Shown here one piece after another: positions 1 through 5,587 of a stretch of 6,863 nucleotides of DNA. This stretch comes from Candidatus Woesearchaeota archaeon (lineage in GTDB: Archaea; Nanobdellota; Nanobdellia; Woesearchaeales; GW2011-AR4), in assembly GCA_016181325.1 (NCBI GenBank), contig JACOZO010000079.1, forward strand, positions 1 through 6,863. Reading direction: 5' to 3'. Both the position numbers and the translations under genes were made by a program. Each line of letters starts with the position of its first letter. The first letter of the stretch is position 1. Below the pieces are notes generated by a model. That model had not been told where the DNA came from. It worked only from the letters and a program-made list of their open reading frames with translations, and did no database searches.

Positions 1-215
1 TAATTCCCTGCAATAACCAGATTCTTCACGTTGACCTTAGAAAGTGACTCTTTTGGTATTCTCTTGCTTGCATCCAGCAGTTCAATGCCCAGCATATTCC
101 CATTTTTATCCAAATCAATGATTGTAAAGTCATCTACTTTCTTGTTTTTATTGAATTCCCCTTTCCTGAATTCTATGTACATTGCATCCGCTTCCTTGTC
201 GTAGCTTATTTCCAT
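1..215 (-). CDS. DUF2283 domain protein, 3' end cut by window edge
   Basis: The reading frame opens with ATG at 215 and runs off the window after 71 codons plus two bases (TA, possibly the start of a stop codon). The product begins MEISYDKEADAMYIEF and continues with a stretch ending DLDKNGNMLGIELLDASKRI. This is the DUF2283 pattern: YD.EADA.YI near the N-terminus, then an acidic turn followed by GIE.LDAS. DUF2283 proteins are normally about 60-75 residues, so little is missing. The start lies one base after the TGA of the DUF4258 gene (TGA-A-ATG), so the two are almost certainly cotranscribed and translationally coupled. By analogy with type II toxin-antitoxin pairs this would be the antitoxin-like partner, which is inference. 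Its biochemical function is unknown. Confidence 0.8.
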   Translation of the reverse strand, partial: MEISYDKEADAMYIEFRKGEFNKNKKVDDFTIIDLDKNGNMLGIELLDASKRIPKESLSKVNVKNLVIAGN

Positions 216-216
216 T

Positions 217-429
217 TCAGATCCAATATAAGGTTATTACCTTTATATGTTTTTCTGTCCTTTCGCACACAATTTCAACTTTGCCTCTTTCCAGAGTCTT
301 TTGGTAGTAATACTTTCCATGCTTTTTAATTGTTATATCAGGGAATTTGATTGATTCTATTATCTCATCTTTCATGAATCTTCTTCTTTCTATCTTATCC
401 GCTGCATGTTCCGTAAATATTATATTCAT
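217..429 (-). CDS. DUF4258 domain protein (putative toxin-like partner)
   Basis: A 70-residue protein starting MNIIFTEHAADKIERRR. It shows the DUF4258 layout: an N-terminal FTxHA..(K/R)..ERR helix, an F/PD turn (KFPDI, about residues 29-33), a YYYQK strand, and a C-terminal ..VITLYW strand. The fold is thought to resemble small RelE/BrnT-like alpha/beta proteins, so an RNase toxin role is possible, but no catalytic residues can be proved from sequence. It is first in a two-gene unit with the DUF2283 gene one base downstream. No SD precedes the ATG. A T-rich TATA-like stretch (TTTTTATTTTC on the minus strand, 463-453) is centred about 29 bases upstream, the spacing expected of an archaeal leaderless promoter. 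The same T-run also serves as the tail of the upstream hairpin terminator. Confidence 0.8.
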   Translation of the reverse strand: MNIIFTEHAADKIERRRFMKDEIIESIKFPDITIKKHGKYYYQKTLERGKVEIVCERTEKHIKVITLYWI

Positions 430-452
430 AGTGAAAAATTGTCATTATGCAC

Positions 453-493
453 GAAAATAAAAAACTCTGGATGAACGAAGTGAAATCCAGAGT
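453..493 (-). terminator. Hairpin plus T-run terminator after the copA/winged-helix unit
   Basis: On the minus strand a perfect 9-bp stem (ACTCTGGAT, 493-485, pairing with ATCCAGAGT, 472-464) encloses a 12-base loop. It is followed at once by TTTTTTATTTT (464-454). It sits 43 bases after the stop of the winged-helix gene and ahead of the DUF4258 gene. The geometry is that of an intrinsic terminator, and U-rich runs alone terminate in archaea. Confidence 0.65.
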
Positions 494-535
494 GGTCGGA
501 TTTTCATGATTTCTTCTGGATAAAACCCTTCTTGT

Positions 536-1030
536 TCACTTCAGCACAGCAATATTCGTCATTCCCCTTCTTTTCCTTTCAAGGATGCCCTTTGACTCGA
601 GCTTGTCCAGGAGCCTTGTCATCTTCACTTTTGTATAGCCAGTCTGCTTTATCAGGTCGCTCTGGTACATTGAGCCGTTGTTTTCCTTCAGCTTGTCACA
701 GATTGATTTTTCCTCTTCATCCAGTTTTGAGGCATCAATATTGGCATATTCCTTTTTCGGCTCAGGAAGCGGGATTCTCGAGAAAAATGAAAAGTAAATT
801 CCCATGGCCAGTATCAAGGCTGCAAAGCCGAAGGAAAGCGTGATGTACCATGATGTCTTGCTCTGGTGGACAGGGCACTTTGTCATGTCAAAAGCCGGAT
901 CCTTGCTCACAATATCGCAGACAAATGCAGACTGCTCGTCGTAATTGGATTTTATCAAGGACAGCACAATAATCAGGACAACGGAAAAGCCCATTATTGT
1001 ATATCCCCATATTCCCTGATTCAAGCCCAT
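536..1030 (-). CDS. Membrane-anchored winged-helix regulator with Cys/Met/His extracytoplasmic loop
   Basis: A 164-residue protein starting MGLNQGIWGY. It has TM1 at about 10-26, a loop at about 27-60, TM2 at about 61-83, a linker, then a MarR/ArsR-like winged helix at about 101-164 (recognition-helix region YTKVKMTRLLDKLESKG, wing ILERKRRGMTNIAVL). The basic residues after TM2 and the DNA-binding domain place the C-terminus in the cytoplasm, so the 34-residue loop faces out. That loop holds C38, M49, C52 and H55 (MTKCPVH), plausible Cu or thiol ligands. The start at 1030 overlaps the copA stop by 10 bases, with GAGGGGG at 1051-1045 as a somewhat distant SD. An upstream extension in the same frame (to 1195) lies wholly inside copA and is rejected. 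Likely role: transcriptional control of copA or the neighbouring operon in response to external metal or redox state. This is inference. Confidence 0.8.
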   Translation of the reverse strand: MGLNQGIWGYTIMGFSVVLIIVLSLIKSNYDEQSAFVCDIVSKDPAFDMTKCPVHQSKTSWYITLSFGFAALILAMGIYFSFFSRIPLPEPKKEYANIDASKLDEEEKSICDKLKENNGSMYQSDLIKQTGYTKVKMTRLLDKLESKGILERKRRGMTNIAVLK

Positions 1031-3669
1031 TTTGGTGACTTGTACCCCCTCATTAATAAAGTATTGCCCACAACTGACACGGATGAAAACGCCATTGCCA
1101 TGCCTGCAATTATGGGATTGAGCAAAAATCCCGTGAACGGGTAAAGGGCGCCTGCTGCTATCGGTATGCCCAATGTGTTGTAGGCAAACGCCCAAAACAG
1201 GTTCTGCTTTATCTTTTTTATGGTATAATCGCTTATTTCCATTGAGGTTATGACATCCCTTAAGTCATCTTTTATAAGCACGACATCGCCTGTTTCTATC
1301 GCTATGTCAGTGCCAGAGCCTATCGCAATGCCAAGTTCTGCCTGTGCCAGCGCAGGGGCGTCATTTATGCCGTCGCCTACCATTGCCACTTTACTTCCTT
1401 CCTGCTGGAGCTTTTTTATCTCATTGGCCTTCTCGCCCGGCAGGACTTCTGCCAGCACATTTGCCTCTTCAATTCCTGCCTGCTTTGCTATTGCCCTTGC
1501 AGTCCTCTCATTGTCTCCTGTTATCATGTAGATTTTTTTGCCCATATTCTTCAGCTTTGCAATTGCCTCGGCAGAATGCTCTTTCACAGAATCCGCTATT
1601 GCTATTAATCCCGCTATTTTTGTGTCTATGGCCACTATTACAACGGTCTTGCCGTCATGCTCAAGCTTCCGTATTGTATTTTCAATCTCGGCAGTGCCAA
1701 TTTTCTCAGAGCCAATCAATTTTCTGTTGCCAACAATTATTTTTTTGTTTTTATAGGATGCCTCAATGCCTTTTCCGGTTATGGAATTGAATCTTGACGG
1801 CTCTGCCACAGCGATTTTTTCCGCTTTTGCCCTGGCAATTATTGCCTCGCCAAGAGGATGCTCTGACCTTTTCTCAGCAGCAGCAGCATAAAAAAGTATG
1901 TCAATTTTCTTTGAAGTAATTTCAACTACATCAGTCACCTCTGGCTTTCCTTTTGTGAGCGTGCCGGTCTTGTCGAAAATAATCGTGTCAATGCTGCTGG
2001 CTTTCTGCAGGGACTCTGCAGTCTTGAACAAAATGCCGTGCTGCGCCCCCAGGCCGGTGCCGACCATTATGGCTGTGGGTGTTGCAAGCCCCAATGCGCA
2101 GGGGCATGCTATTATTATCACTGCGATGAATATTGTGAGGGCAAATACAAACCCCAGTCCGGCTATGTACCAAGTGACGAATGAGATTACCGCGATTATG
2201 ACAACTATCGGGACGAAATAGGCTGATATCTTATCCGCCAGTTTTTGTATAGGGGCCTTGCTGCCCTGGGCTTCCTCAACCATCTTTATTATCTGGGCCA
2301 GCACCGTGTCTTTTCCCACTTTGGTTGCCTTGAACTTGAAAGAGCCGGTCTTGTTTATTGCTGCTCCAATCACTTTATCGCCTTTCTTCTTTGATACCGG
2401 AATGCTCTCTCCTGTAAGCATTGACTCATCAACATAAGAGCTGCCGTCAACCACAATCCCGTCAACGGGAATTTTCTGGCCGGGCTTTACAATGACAATA
2501 TCGCCAACTACGACGTCGTCTATGGAGATTTCAGCTTCCTTTCCGTTCCTCAGGACAAGCGCTGTCTTTGGCTTCAGCCCAAGCAGTTTCTTTATTGCCT
2601 CTGAAGTCCTGCCTTTTGCAATTGCCTCAAGAAGCTTGCCCAGCAGTATGAACATGAGGAGCAGGCCGGCAACTTCATAATACAAATGGTCTTTTCCATA
2701 ATCCTTATTGCCCGTCCATATCAGAAATGAGACAGCAAGGCTGTAAAGGTATGCTGCTCCTGTTCCCAATGCCACCAAAGTATCCATATTGGCGGTTTTT
2801 GCCTTTACAACTGCCTTAGTGCCCTTAATATAGAAATCATAAGAGATCAGGATTATTGGAGTTGTTATCATGAACTGGATTATTGCAATATGGTCTACAA
2901 AAAATTCCGGAGTCTTAAGGCCGATATATGGCCCAATCATGTAATACAGCAACGGAATGCTCAATGCAAATGAGCAAAGAAATTTCTTCTTCAGGCTGTT
3001 GATCTCCTTTTCCCTTGCTGCCTTCTCAACATCGGCAGACTCCTCTTTGAAGTCTTCAGGCTCGTATCCTGCGTCCTTTATGGACTGCTTTATTTTTTCA
3101 ATATTAATCTTTGAATGGTCATATTCGATAATCGCCCTTTCAACAGCGAAGCTTGCATCAACTCTTTTAATCCCATCAAGCTTTTTCAGGGCATTTTCCA
3201 CTATATTGGCGCAGTGCTGGGACGACATGCCCCTTACCTTTAATGTGACGGAGCCCTGTTTTCCTGCCTGAATCACATCGTAGCCCGCATTTTCAATTGC
3301 CTTTACAATATCCTCTTCCTTAACAGCAGAGGCATTGTAATCAACAGCAGCCTTCTCAGAGGCAAAATTGACATTAGCGCCGGAAACGCCTTTTAACCTT
3401 TTCAGTGATTTTTCTATTGTTGCGGCGCATGATGCGCAGTGCATGCCTTTTATCGGGAGAATTACCTTTTTAATATTATCAATGTTATTTTTTAATGTTT
3501 CATTACTTATTGTTTTTTCATTTGATGTTTTTTTTGATGGCGGCTCTTTTTTATTGAACTCATCATGGCAGTTTTTGCTGCAAAAGAAGTATTTTTTGCC
3601 TTCACTGACTAGCCTGAATTTTGCCTTCTTCTCGTCCACTTCCATTCCGCAAACCGGGTCTTTTGCCAT
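1021..3669 (-). CDS. copA: Cu(I)-translocating P-type ATPase with YHS/TRASH and two HMA domains
   Basis: An 882-residue P1B-1 ATPase that exports Cu(I) across the cytoplasmic membrane. Domain order: YHS/TRASH at 1-45 (DPVCGM, with C7, C30, C34); HMA1 at about 68-133 with GMHCASC; HMA2 at about 140-204 with GMSSQHC, lacking the first Cys; eight TM helices. Motifs: TGES 419-422 (actuator), CPC 522-524 in TM6, DKTGTLT from phosphorylated D566, SEHP 602-605, TGDN 717-720 and GDGIND 765-770. YN (830-831) in TM7 and MAFSS (859-863) in TM8 complete the Cu(I) signature, against the CPH type or Zn/Cd pumps. I prefer ATG 3669 over an in-frame TTG at 3675, which adds two residues. No SD is visible, so a leaderless mRNA is likely. 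It is first gene of a unit with the overlapping winged-helix gene. Confidence 0.97.
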   Translation of the reverse strand: MAKDPVCGMEVDEKKAKFRLVSEGKKYFFCSKNCHDEFNKKEPPSKKTSNEKTISNETLKNNIDNIKKVILPIKGMHCASCAATIEKSLKRLKGVSGANVNFASEKAAVDYNASAVKEEDIVKAIENAGYDVIQAGKQGSVTLKVRGMSSQHCANIVENALKKLDGIKRVDASFAVERAIIEYDHSKINIEKIKQSIKDAGYEPEDFKEESADVEKAAREKEINSLKKKFLCSFALSIPLLYYMIGPYIGLKTPEFFVDHIAIIQFMITTPIILISYDFYIKGTKAVVKAKTANMDTLVALGTGAAYLYSLAVSFLIWTGNKDYGKDHLYYEVAGLLLMFILLGKLLEAIAKGRTSEAIKKLLGLKPKTALVLRNGKEAEISIDDVVVGDIVIVKPGQKIPVDGIVVDGSSYVDESMLTGESIPVSKKKGDKVIGAAINKTGSFKFKATKVGKDTVLAQIIKMVEEAQGSKAPIQKLADKISAYFVPIVVIIAVISFVTWYIAGLGFVFALTIFIAVIIIACPCALGLATPTAIMVGTGLGAQHGILFKTAESLQKASSIDTIIFDKTGTLTKGKPEVTDVVEITSKKIDILFYAAAAEKRSEHPLGEAIIARAKAEKIAVAEPSRFNSITGKGIEASYKNKKIIVGNRKLIGSEKIGTAEIENTIRKLEHDGKTVVIVAIDTKIAGLIAIADSVKEHSAEAIAKLKNMGKKIYMITGDNERTARAIAKQAGIEEANVLAEVLPGEKANEIKKLQQEGSKVAMVGDGINDAPALAQAELGIAIGSGTDIAIETGDVVLIKDDLRDVITSMEISDYTIKKIKQNLFWAFAYNTLGIPIAAGALYPFTGFLLNPIIAGMAMAFSSVSVVGNTLLMRGYKSPKWA

Positions 3670-3729
3670 CTTCAATAAATTTTATTTGTTTTCTACACTG
3701 CACAATTATTTGCTCATTCGCAATATCTT

Positions 3730-3750
3730 TCCTAATTTTATGTCCTAATT
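3730..3750 (-). promoter_or_regulatory. Candidate operator: direct repeat upstream of copA
   Basis: Two exact copies of an 8-base word (AATTAGGA on the minus strand, at 3750-3743 and 3737-3730) are spaced 13 bases apart, 61-81 bases upstream of the copA ATG. The AT-rich stretch between them and the start contains no convincing consensus TATA box. A tandem repeat of this size could bind a metal-responsive regulator, but the word is AT-rich and chance occurrence is possible. Confidence 0.25.
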
Positions 3751-3816
3751 CCAATTAAAAATAATTATTATTAATTCCGTCGTTTTTCTTCCACAAACGG
3801 CTTATGGAAAAACGAC
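3750..3816 (-). terminator. Bulged hairpin plus T-rich tail after the small-protein operon
   Basis: On the minus strand GTCGTTT (3816-3810) pairs with AAACGAC (3785-3779), and TTCCA (3809-3805) pairs with TGGAA (3793-3789). This leaves a 3-base bulge and an 11-base loop. The hairpin starts 20 bases after the stop of the 49-aa gene and is followed by AT-rich sequence containing TTATTTTTAATT. It separates the six-gene cluster from copA. Confidence 0.5.
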
Positions 3817-3835
3817 AGCCGCGTGCTCTTAGGCA

Positions 3836-3985
3836 TTAATCTGTTCCAATGGCATGCTTTGTAATCTCAATGTTGCAGCTATGATGCTTTTTGCACCATT
3901 TCCAGCATTTTTCAGCCCATTCTTTATCCTTATAATCAAAACCGCATTCTTTGCATTTGTAATATTTGCCTATTTTAGCCGTCAT
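3836..3985 (-). CDS. 49-aa Cys/His-rich zinc-ribbon-like protein
   Basis: A protein starting MTAKIGKYYKCKECGFDYKD. It has five cysteines: C11 and C14 as a CxxC knuckle, then C27, C31 and C37, with H34 and H35 between the last two. A compact metal-binding fold (Zn or possibly Cu) is therefore likely. Conserved-looking features are the CKECGF..YKDKEWAEKC block and a C-terminal NIEITKHAI. I recognise this as a type of short conserved protein seen in archaea, but no function is established to my knowledge. The ATG at 3985 lies inside the preceding 57-aa gene, overlapping it by 11 bases (ATGACGGCTAA), which implies translational coupling. It is the last gene of the cluster before the hairpin terminator. 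Confidence 0.8.
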   Translation of the reverse strand: MTAKIGKYYKCKECGFDYKDKEWAEKCWKWCKKHHSCNIEITKHAIGTD

Positions 3986-4148
3986 TTTTGTATCCCGGAT
4001 GTTTTTCCCTTATGATCTCCAAAATTTTCTTGGACATCTTGCGGCATGAGCAGTTTTTTGCATGCTCAATATGCCAGTTAATCCTATCATCTGTTGTTGG
4101 GTTTTTGGGCATCCTGTTTGCTCTGTGCCATTCCTTGTTTATCTTCAT
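3975..4148 (-). CDS. 57-aa His/Cys-motif small protein (WHxxH...CxC type)
   Basis: A protein starting MKINKEWHRANRMPKNPTTD. Key features are WH (W7, H8), MPKNPT (13-18), the R..WHIEH block (R22, W25, H26, H29) and C33-S-C35, giving H-x2-H-x3-C-x-C, a plausible metal site. The C-terminal part is a basic helix. The MPKNPT..RI.WH..HA..C.CR pattern matches a family of short uncharacterised proteins of bacteria and archaea that I recall without a function. The start lies 13 bases after the stop of the anchored domain gene; no clear SD is visible. The end overlaps the 49-aa gene by 11 bases. Cotranscription with metal-associated membrane genes supports a metal or thiol role, which is inference. Confidence 0.8.
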   Translation of the reverse strand: MKINKEWHRANRMPKNPTTDDRINWHIEHAKNCSCRKMSKKILEIIREKHPGYKNDG

Positions 4149-4161
4149 TTGTTTATCTTTT

Positions 4162-4608
4162 TTACGGCCATTCCAGCACCCTCTCTTTTACGTCAGGAAT
4201 CTCATTTATCTTTATCTTAAATCTATTTAAATCCTTCCCTGTATTAAAAGCAAGCTCGCCTGAGTTGTGGTGTCCTGAAAGACTTGGAGCAGAAGATGGG
4301 GCAATCTGCCTGCCATCTGCCTCCAGCACAACAAGCTTTTTCAGGTCAAACTGGGTTAAGTCAACTGTGTGGGTATTAAAACTAATATCAAAAATCATAT
4401 TCCCATTATTCAGCCCTTTGGGCGTAATATCAATAGTCACTTCCCCTTCGCTTGTTTTTGTCTGGTACTGGCTTTTGGCAGAATTTTGGGCGTCTGCTGA
4501 ATTCGGCTGAGCTGGCTGATTACCGCCAAAAATATTGAATGCAGTGAAAGCAAGGCTTATCACAGCAATGGCAAGTATTCCAATCAGCAGGTATTTTTCT
4601 TTTTCCAT
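4162..4608 (-). CDS. N-terminally anchored extracytoplasmic beta-type protein (HTVDL/GHH motifs)
   Basis: A 148-residue protein starting MEKEKYLLIG. One hydrophobic helix (about 6-24) acts as signal anchor. A Gln/Asn/Ser/Ala-rich linker (29-52) follows, then a likely beta-sandwich (about 54-148). The globular part carries THTVDL (79-84) and SGHHNSGELAF (111-121), ending in ..RVLEWP. I recall short extracytoplasmic proteins sharing the HTVDL...GHH.xG.L.F signature but no assigned function. The clustered histidines H80, H113 and H114 could bind metal. The start at 4608 is chosen because AGGAGGGGG (4626-4618) lies 9 bases upstream; an in-frame ATG at 4635 sits upstream of that SD and inside the preceding gene. 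It begins one base after the 4-TM gene's TAA, so coupling is tight. Confidence 0.8.
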   Translation of the reverse strand: MEKEKYLLIGILAIAVISLAFTAFNIFGGNQPAQPNSADAQNSAKSQYQTKTSEGEVTIDITPKGLNNGNMIFDISFNTHTVDLTQFDLKKLVVLEADGRQIAPSSAPSLSGHHNSGELAFNTGKDLNRFKIKINEIPDVKERVLEWP

Positions 4609-4609
4609 C

Positions 4610-5054
4610 TTACTTAGCCCCCTCCTTAGATTCATGCTCGCATTTTTTGCTTATGGTCCTGTCCCTTATGAACAAGAATATGCCTGACAATACTATTGCT
4701 CCTCCGACGATCCAGAAGAACAATGAATACTGCTGCAACGGCTGGAATGGCACGCCCGCAATAATAATGCCTGAATTTATTATAATCAGGTTTCTTGAAA
4801 TGCAGGGTTTCTTGAGGTAAATCAATATTGTAACAATCAGCAGCCCCACTGCAACAAGCCACATCGGCACTGCGATTTTTGTGAAAAACACCAATGGCAT
4901 TCCTGTCACTGTGATCCCGATGATGCTTAAAGCCGCAATCAGCCCAAGGCATATATTGTGGCATCTGCCATGAGCCAAGCACGCTTGCGGCTCCGGAAAC
5001 GCTTCCTGTCGCTCCCAGCAGCTTTTCCTTGAGGTTTTTTGATTTGCCGTCCAT
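4610..5054 (-). CDS. 4-TM membrane protein interrupted by an apparent frameshift
   Basis: The start at 5054 (MDGKSKNLKEKLLGATGSVS) has AGGAGAGG (5072-5065) ten bases upstream and lies 4 bases after the DUF5676-like stop, so it looks genuine. After about 30 codons that frame becomes hydrophilic and uncharacteristic. Offset by one base, another frame reads CHNICLGLIAALSIIGITVT and continues as a convincing 4-TM protein to TAA 4612-4610. TM segments are roughly ICLGL..TVTG, VPMWL..LIYL, LIIINSG..AGVPF and FFWIV..FLFI. Switching frames near 4960-4985 restores one protein of about 147 residues with an N-terminal amphipathic segment and cysteines in CHNIC and KKPC. A sequencing error, a real mutation, or translation of the second frame from TTG 4978 are the alternatives. 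I do not recognise the family; heavy-metal context suggests a transport or accessory role. Confidence 0.65.
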
Positions 5055-5058
5055 GCTG

Positions 5059-5334
5059 TCAGAACCTCTCCTGGGTCCAGTTATACACTGAGGCGAATAT
5101 ATACCCGATTATTGCCCCTAATAAGAATACTTCAATAAACCCTATGATTACAGAGCCCGCGGTGAATGTTTTCATTGCAATCCCGGAAATGTCAATGCCG
5201 TGCGCCATGTAATTCACGCTTCTTGCCATCATCCCTATGGGGAATACGGCTATCAGTATGAGGCATATAAGTGATACTATCAAAAATGTCAGCCCCAGTG
5301 AAAGAGCCACAATATTCGGTTTCAGTTTTGTCAT
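5059..5334 (-). CDS. DUF5676-like 2-TM membrane protein
   Basis: A 91-residue protein with TM1 at about 8-32, a short loop containing MAHGID (43-48), and TM2 at about 58-84, ending ASVYNWTQERF. The loop HGID followed by ..GFIEVFLLGAIIGYIFASVYN resembles archaeal members of DUF5676, in which a second TM rich in Gly and Ile ends in (A/S)..YN. That assignment rests on recalled pattern, not on a search. Members are often encoded near copper and other heavy-metal genes. The start is one base after the TAA of the 76-aa gene and is preceded by GGAGGT (5348-5343) at good spacing. Both ends are tightly linked to neighbours, so it belongs to one operon with them. The function is unknown. Confidence 0.75.
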   Translation of the reverse strand: MTKLKPNIVALSLGLTFLIVSLICLILIAVFPIGMMARSVNYMAHGIDISGIAMKTFTAGSVIIGFIEVFLLGAIIGYIFASVYNWTQERF

Positions 5335-5335
5335 T

Positions 5336-5566
5336 TTATTCTACCTCCATTGTTTTTCTAAAAGCCATTTTTCTTATAAACTTAAATAAAATAAGCATCA
5401 TTATCAATGTAAGCGCTGATGACAACAGTTTTGACACATGTTTAGTAATGGCATCAACCGTGGAAAAAATAATTATGGATATTAACAATAAGAATCCCAA
5501 TACATACAAAAAACCAAAATTTCTTGCAATATTTTTCCGCATTTTGTTTTTTATCTGACTGGCCAT
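5336..5566 (-). CDS. Small 2-TM membrane protein, first gene of the cluster
   Basis: A 76-residue protein starting MASQIKNKMRKNIARNFGFL. A basic N-terminus (residues 5-15) is followed by TM1 (about 17-36), a short loop with H43, TM2 (about 47-63) and a basic tail FIRKMAFRK. By the positive-inside rule both ends are cytoplasmic. I recognise no family. No SD precedes the ATG (upstream bases CGTAAAA), unlike the next three genes of the cluster, so a leaderless transcript starting near this gene is likely. An AT-rich TATA-like element (AATTTAAT, about 5589-5582) and a 7-bp dyad lie just upstream. The stop overlaps the spacer of the DUF5676-like gene, one base before its ATG. Confidence 0.7.
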   Translation of the reverse strand: MASQIKNKMRKNIARNFGFLYVLGFLLLISIIIFSTVDAITKHVSKLLSSALTLIMMLILFKFIRKMAFRKTMEVE

Positions 5567-5587
5567 TTTTACGAAATATTCTCATTA

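Noticed and set aside
532..843. Plus-strand open frame of 103 codons
   Set aside because: It lies opposite the winged-helix gene, whose TM and DNA-binding features are clear; the plus-strand product is Ser/Pro-rich with no domain character and no ribosome site.
1031..1195. N-terminal extension of the winged-helix gene (adds 55 codons)
   Set aside because: The extra segment is an out-of-frame reading of the 3' end of copA, with Arg/Cys/His-rich shadow composition. The start at 1030 fits the copA stop overlap and opens straight into TM1.
3670..3675. TTG at 3675 as copA start
   Set aside because: It adds only two residues (Met-Lys) before the ATG that begins the typical MAKDPVCGM head; neither has an SD, and ATG is the more likely start.
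1250..3748. Several plus-strand open frames of 60-150 codons opposite copA
   Set aside because: They are antisense shadows of a gene with all P1B-1 ATPase motifs in order; none has a start signal or domain.
4632..4955. Continuation of the 5054-start frame to 4632 as a real C-terminus
   Set aside because: The product becomes His/Arg/Asp-rich with no recognisable fold, while the frame shifted by one base carries four clean TM helices; only the first ~30 codons look genuine.
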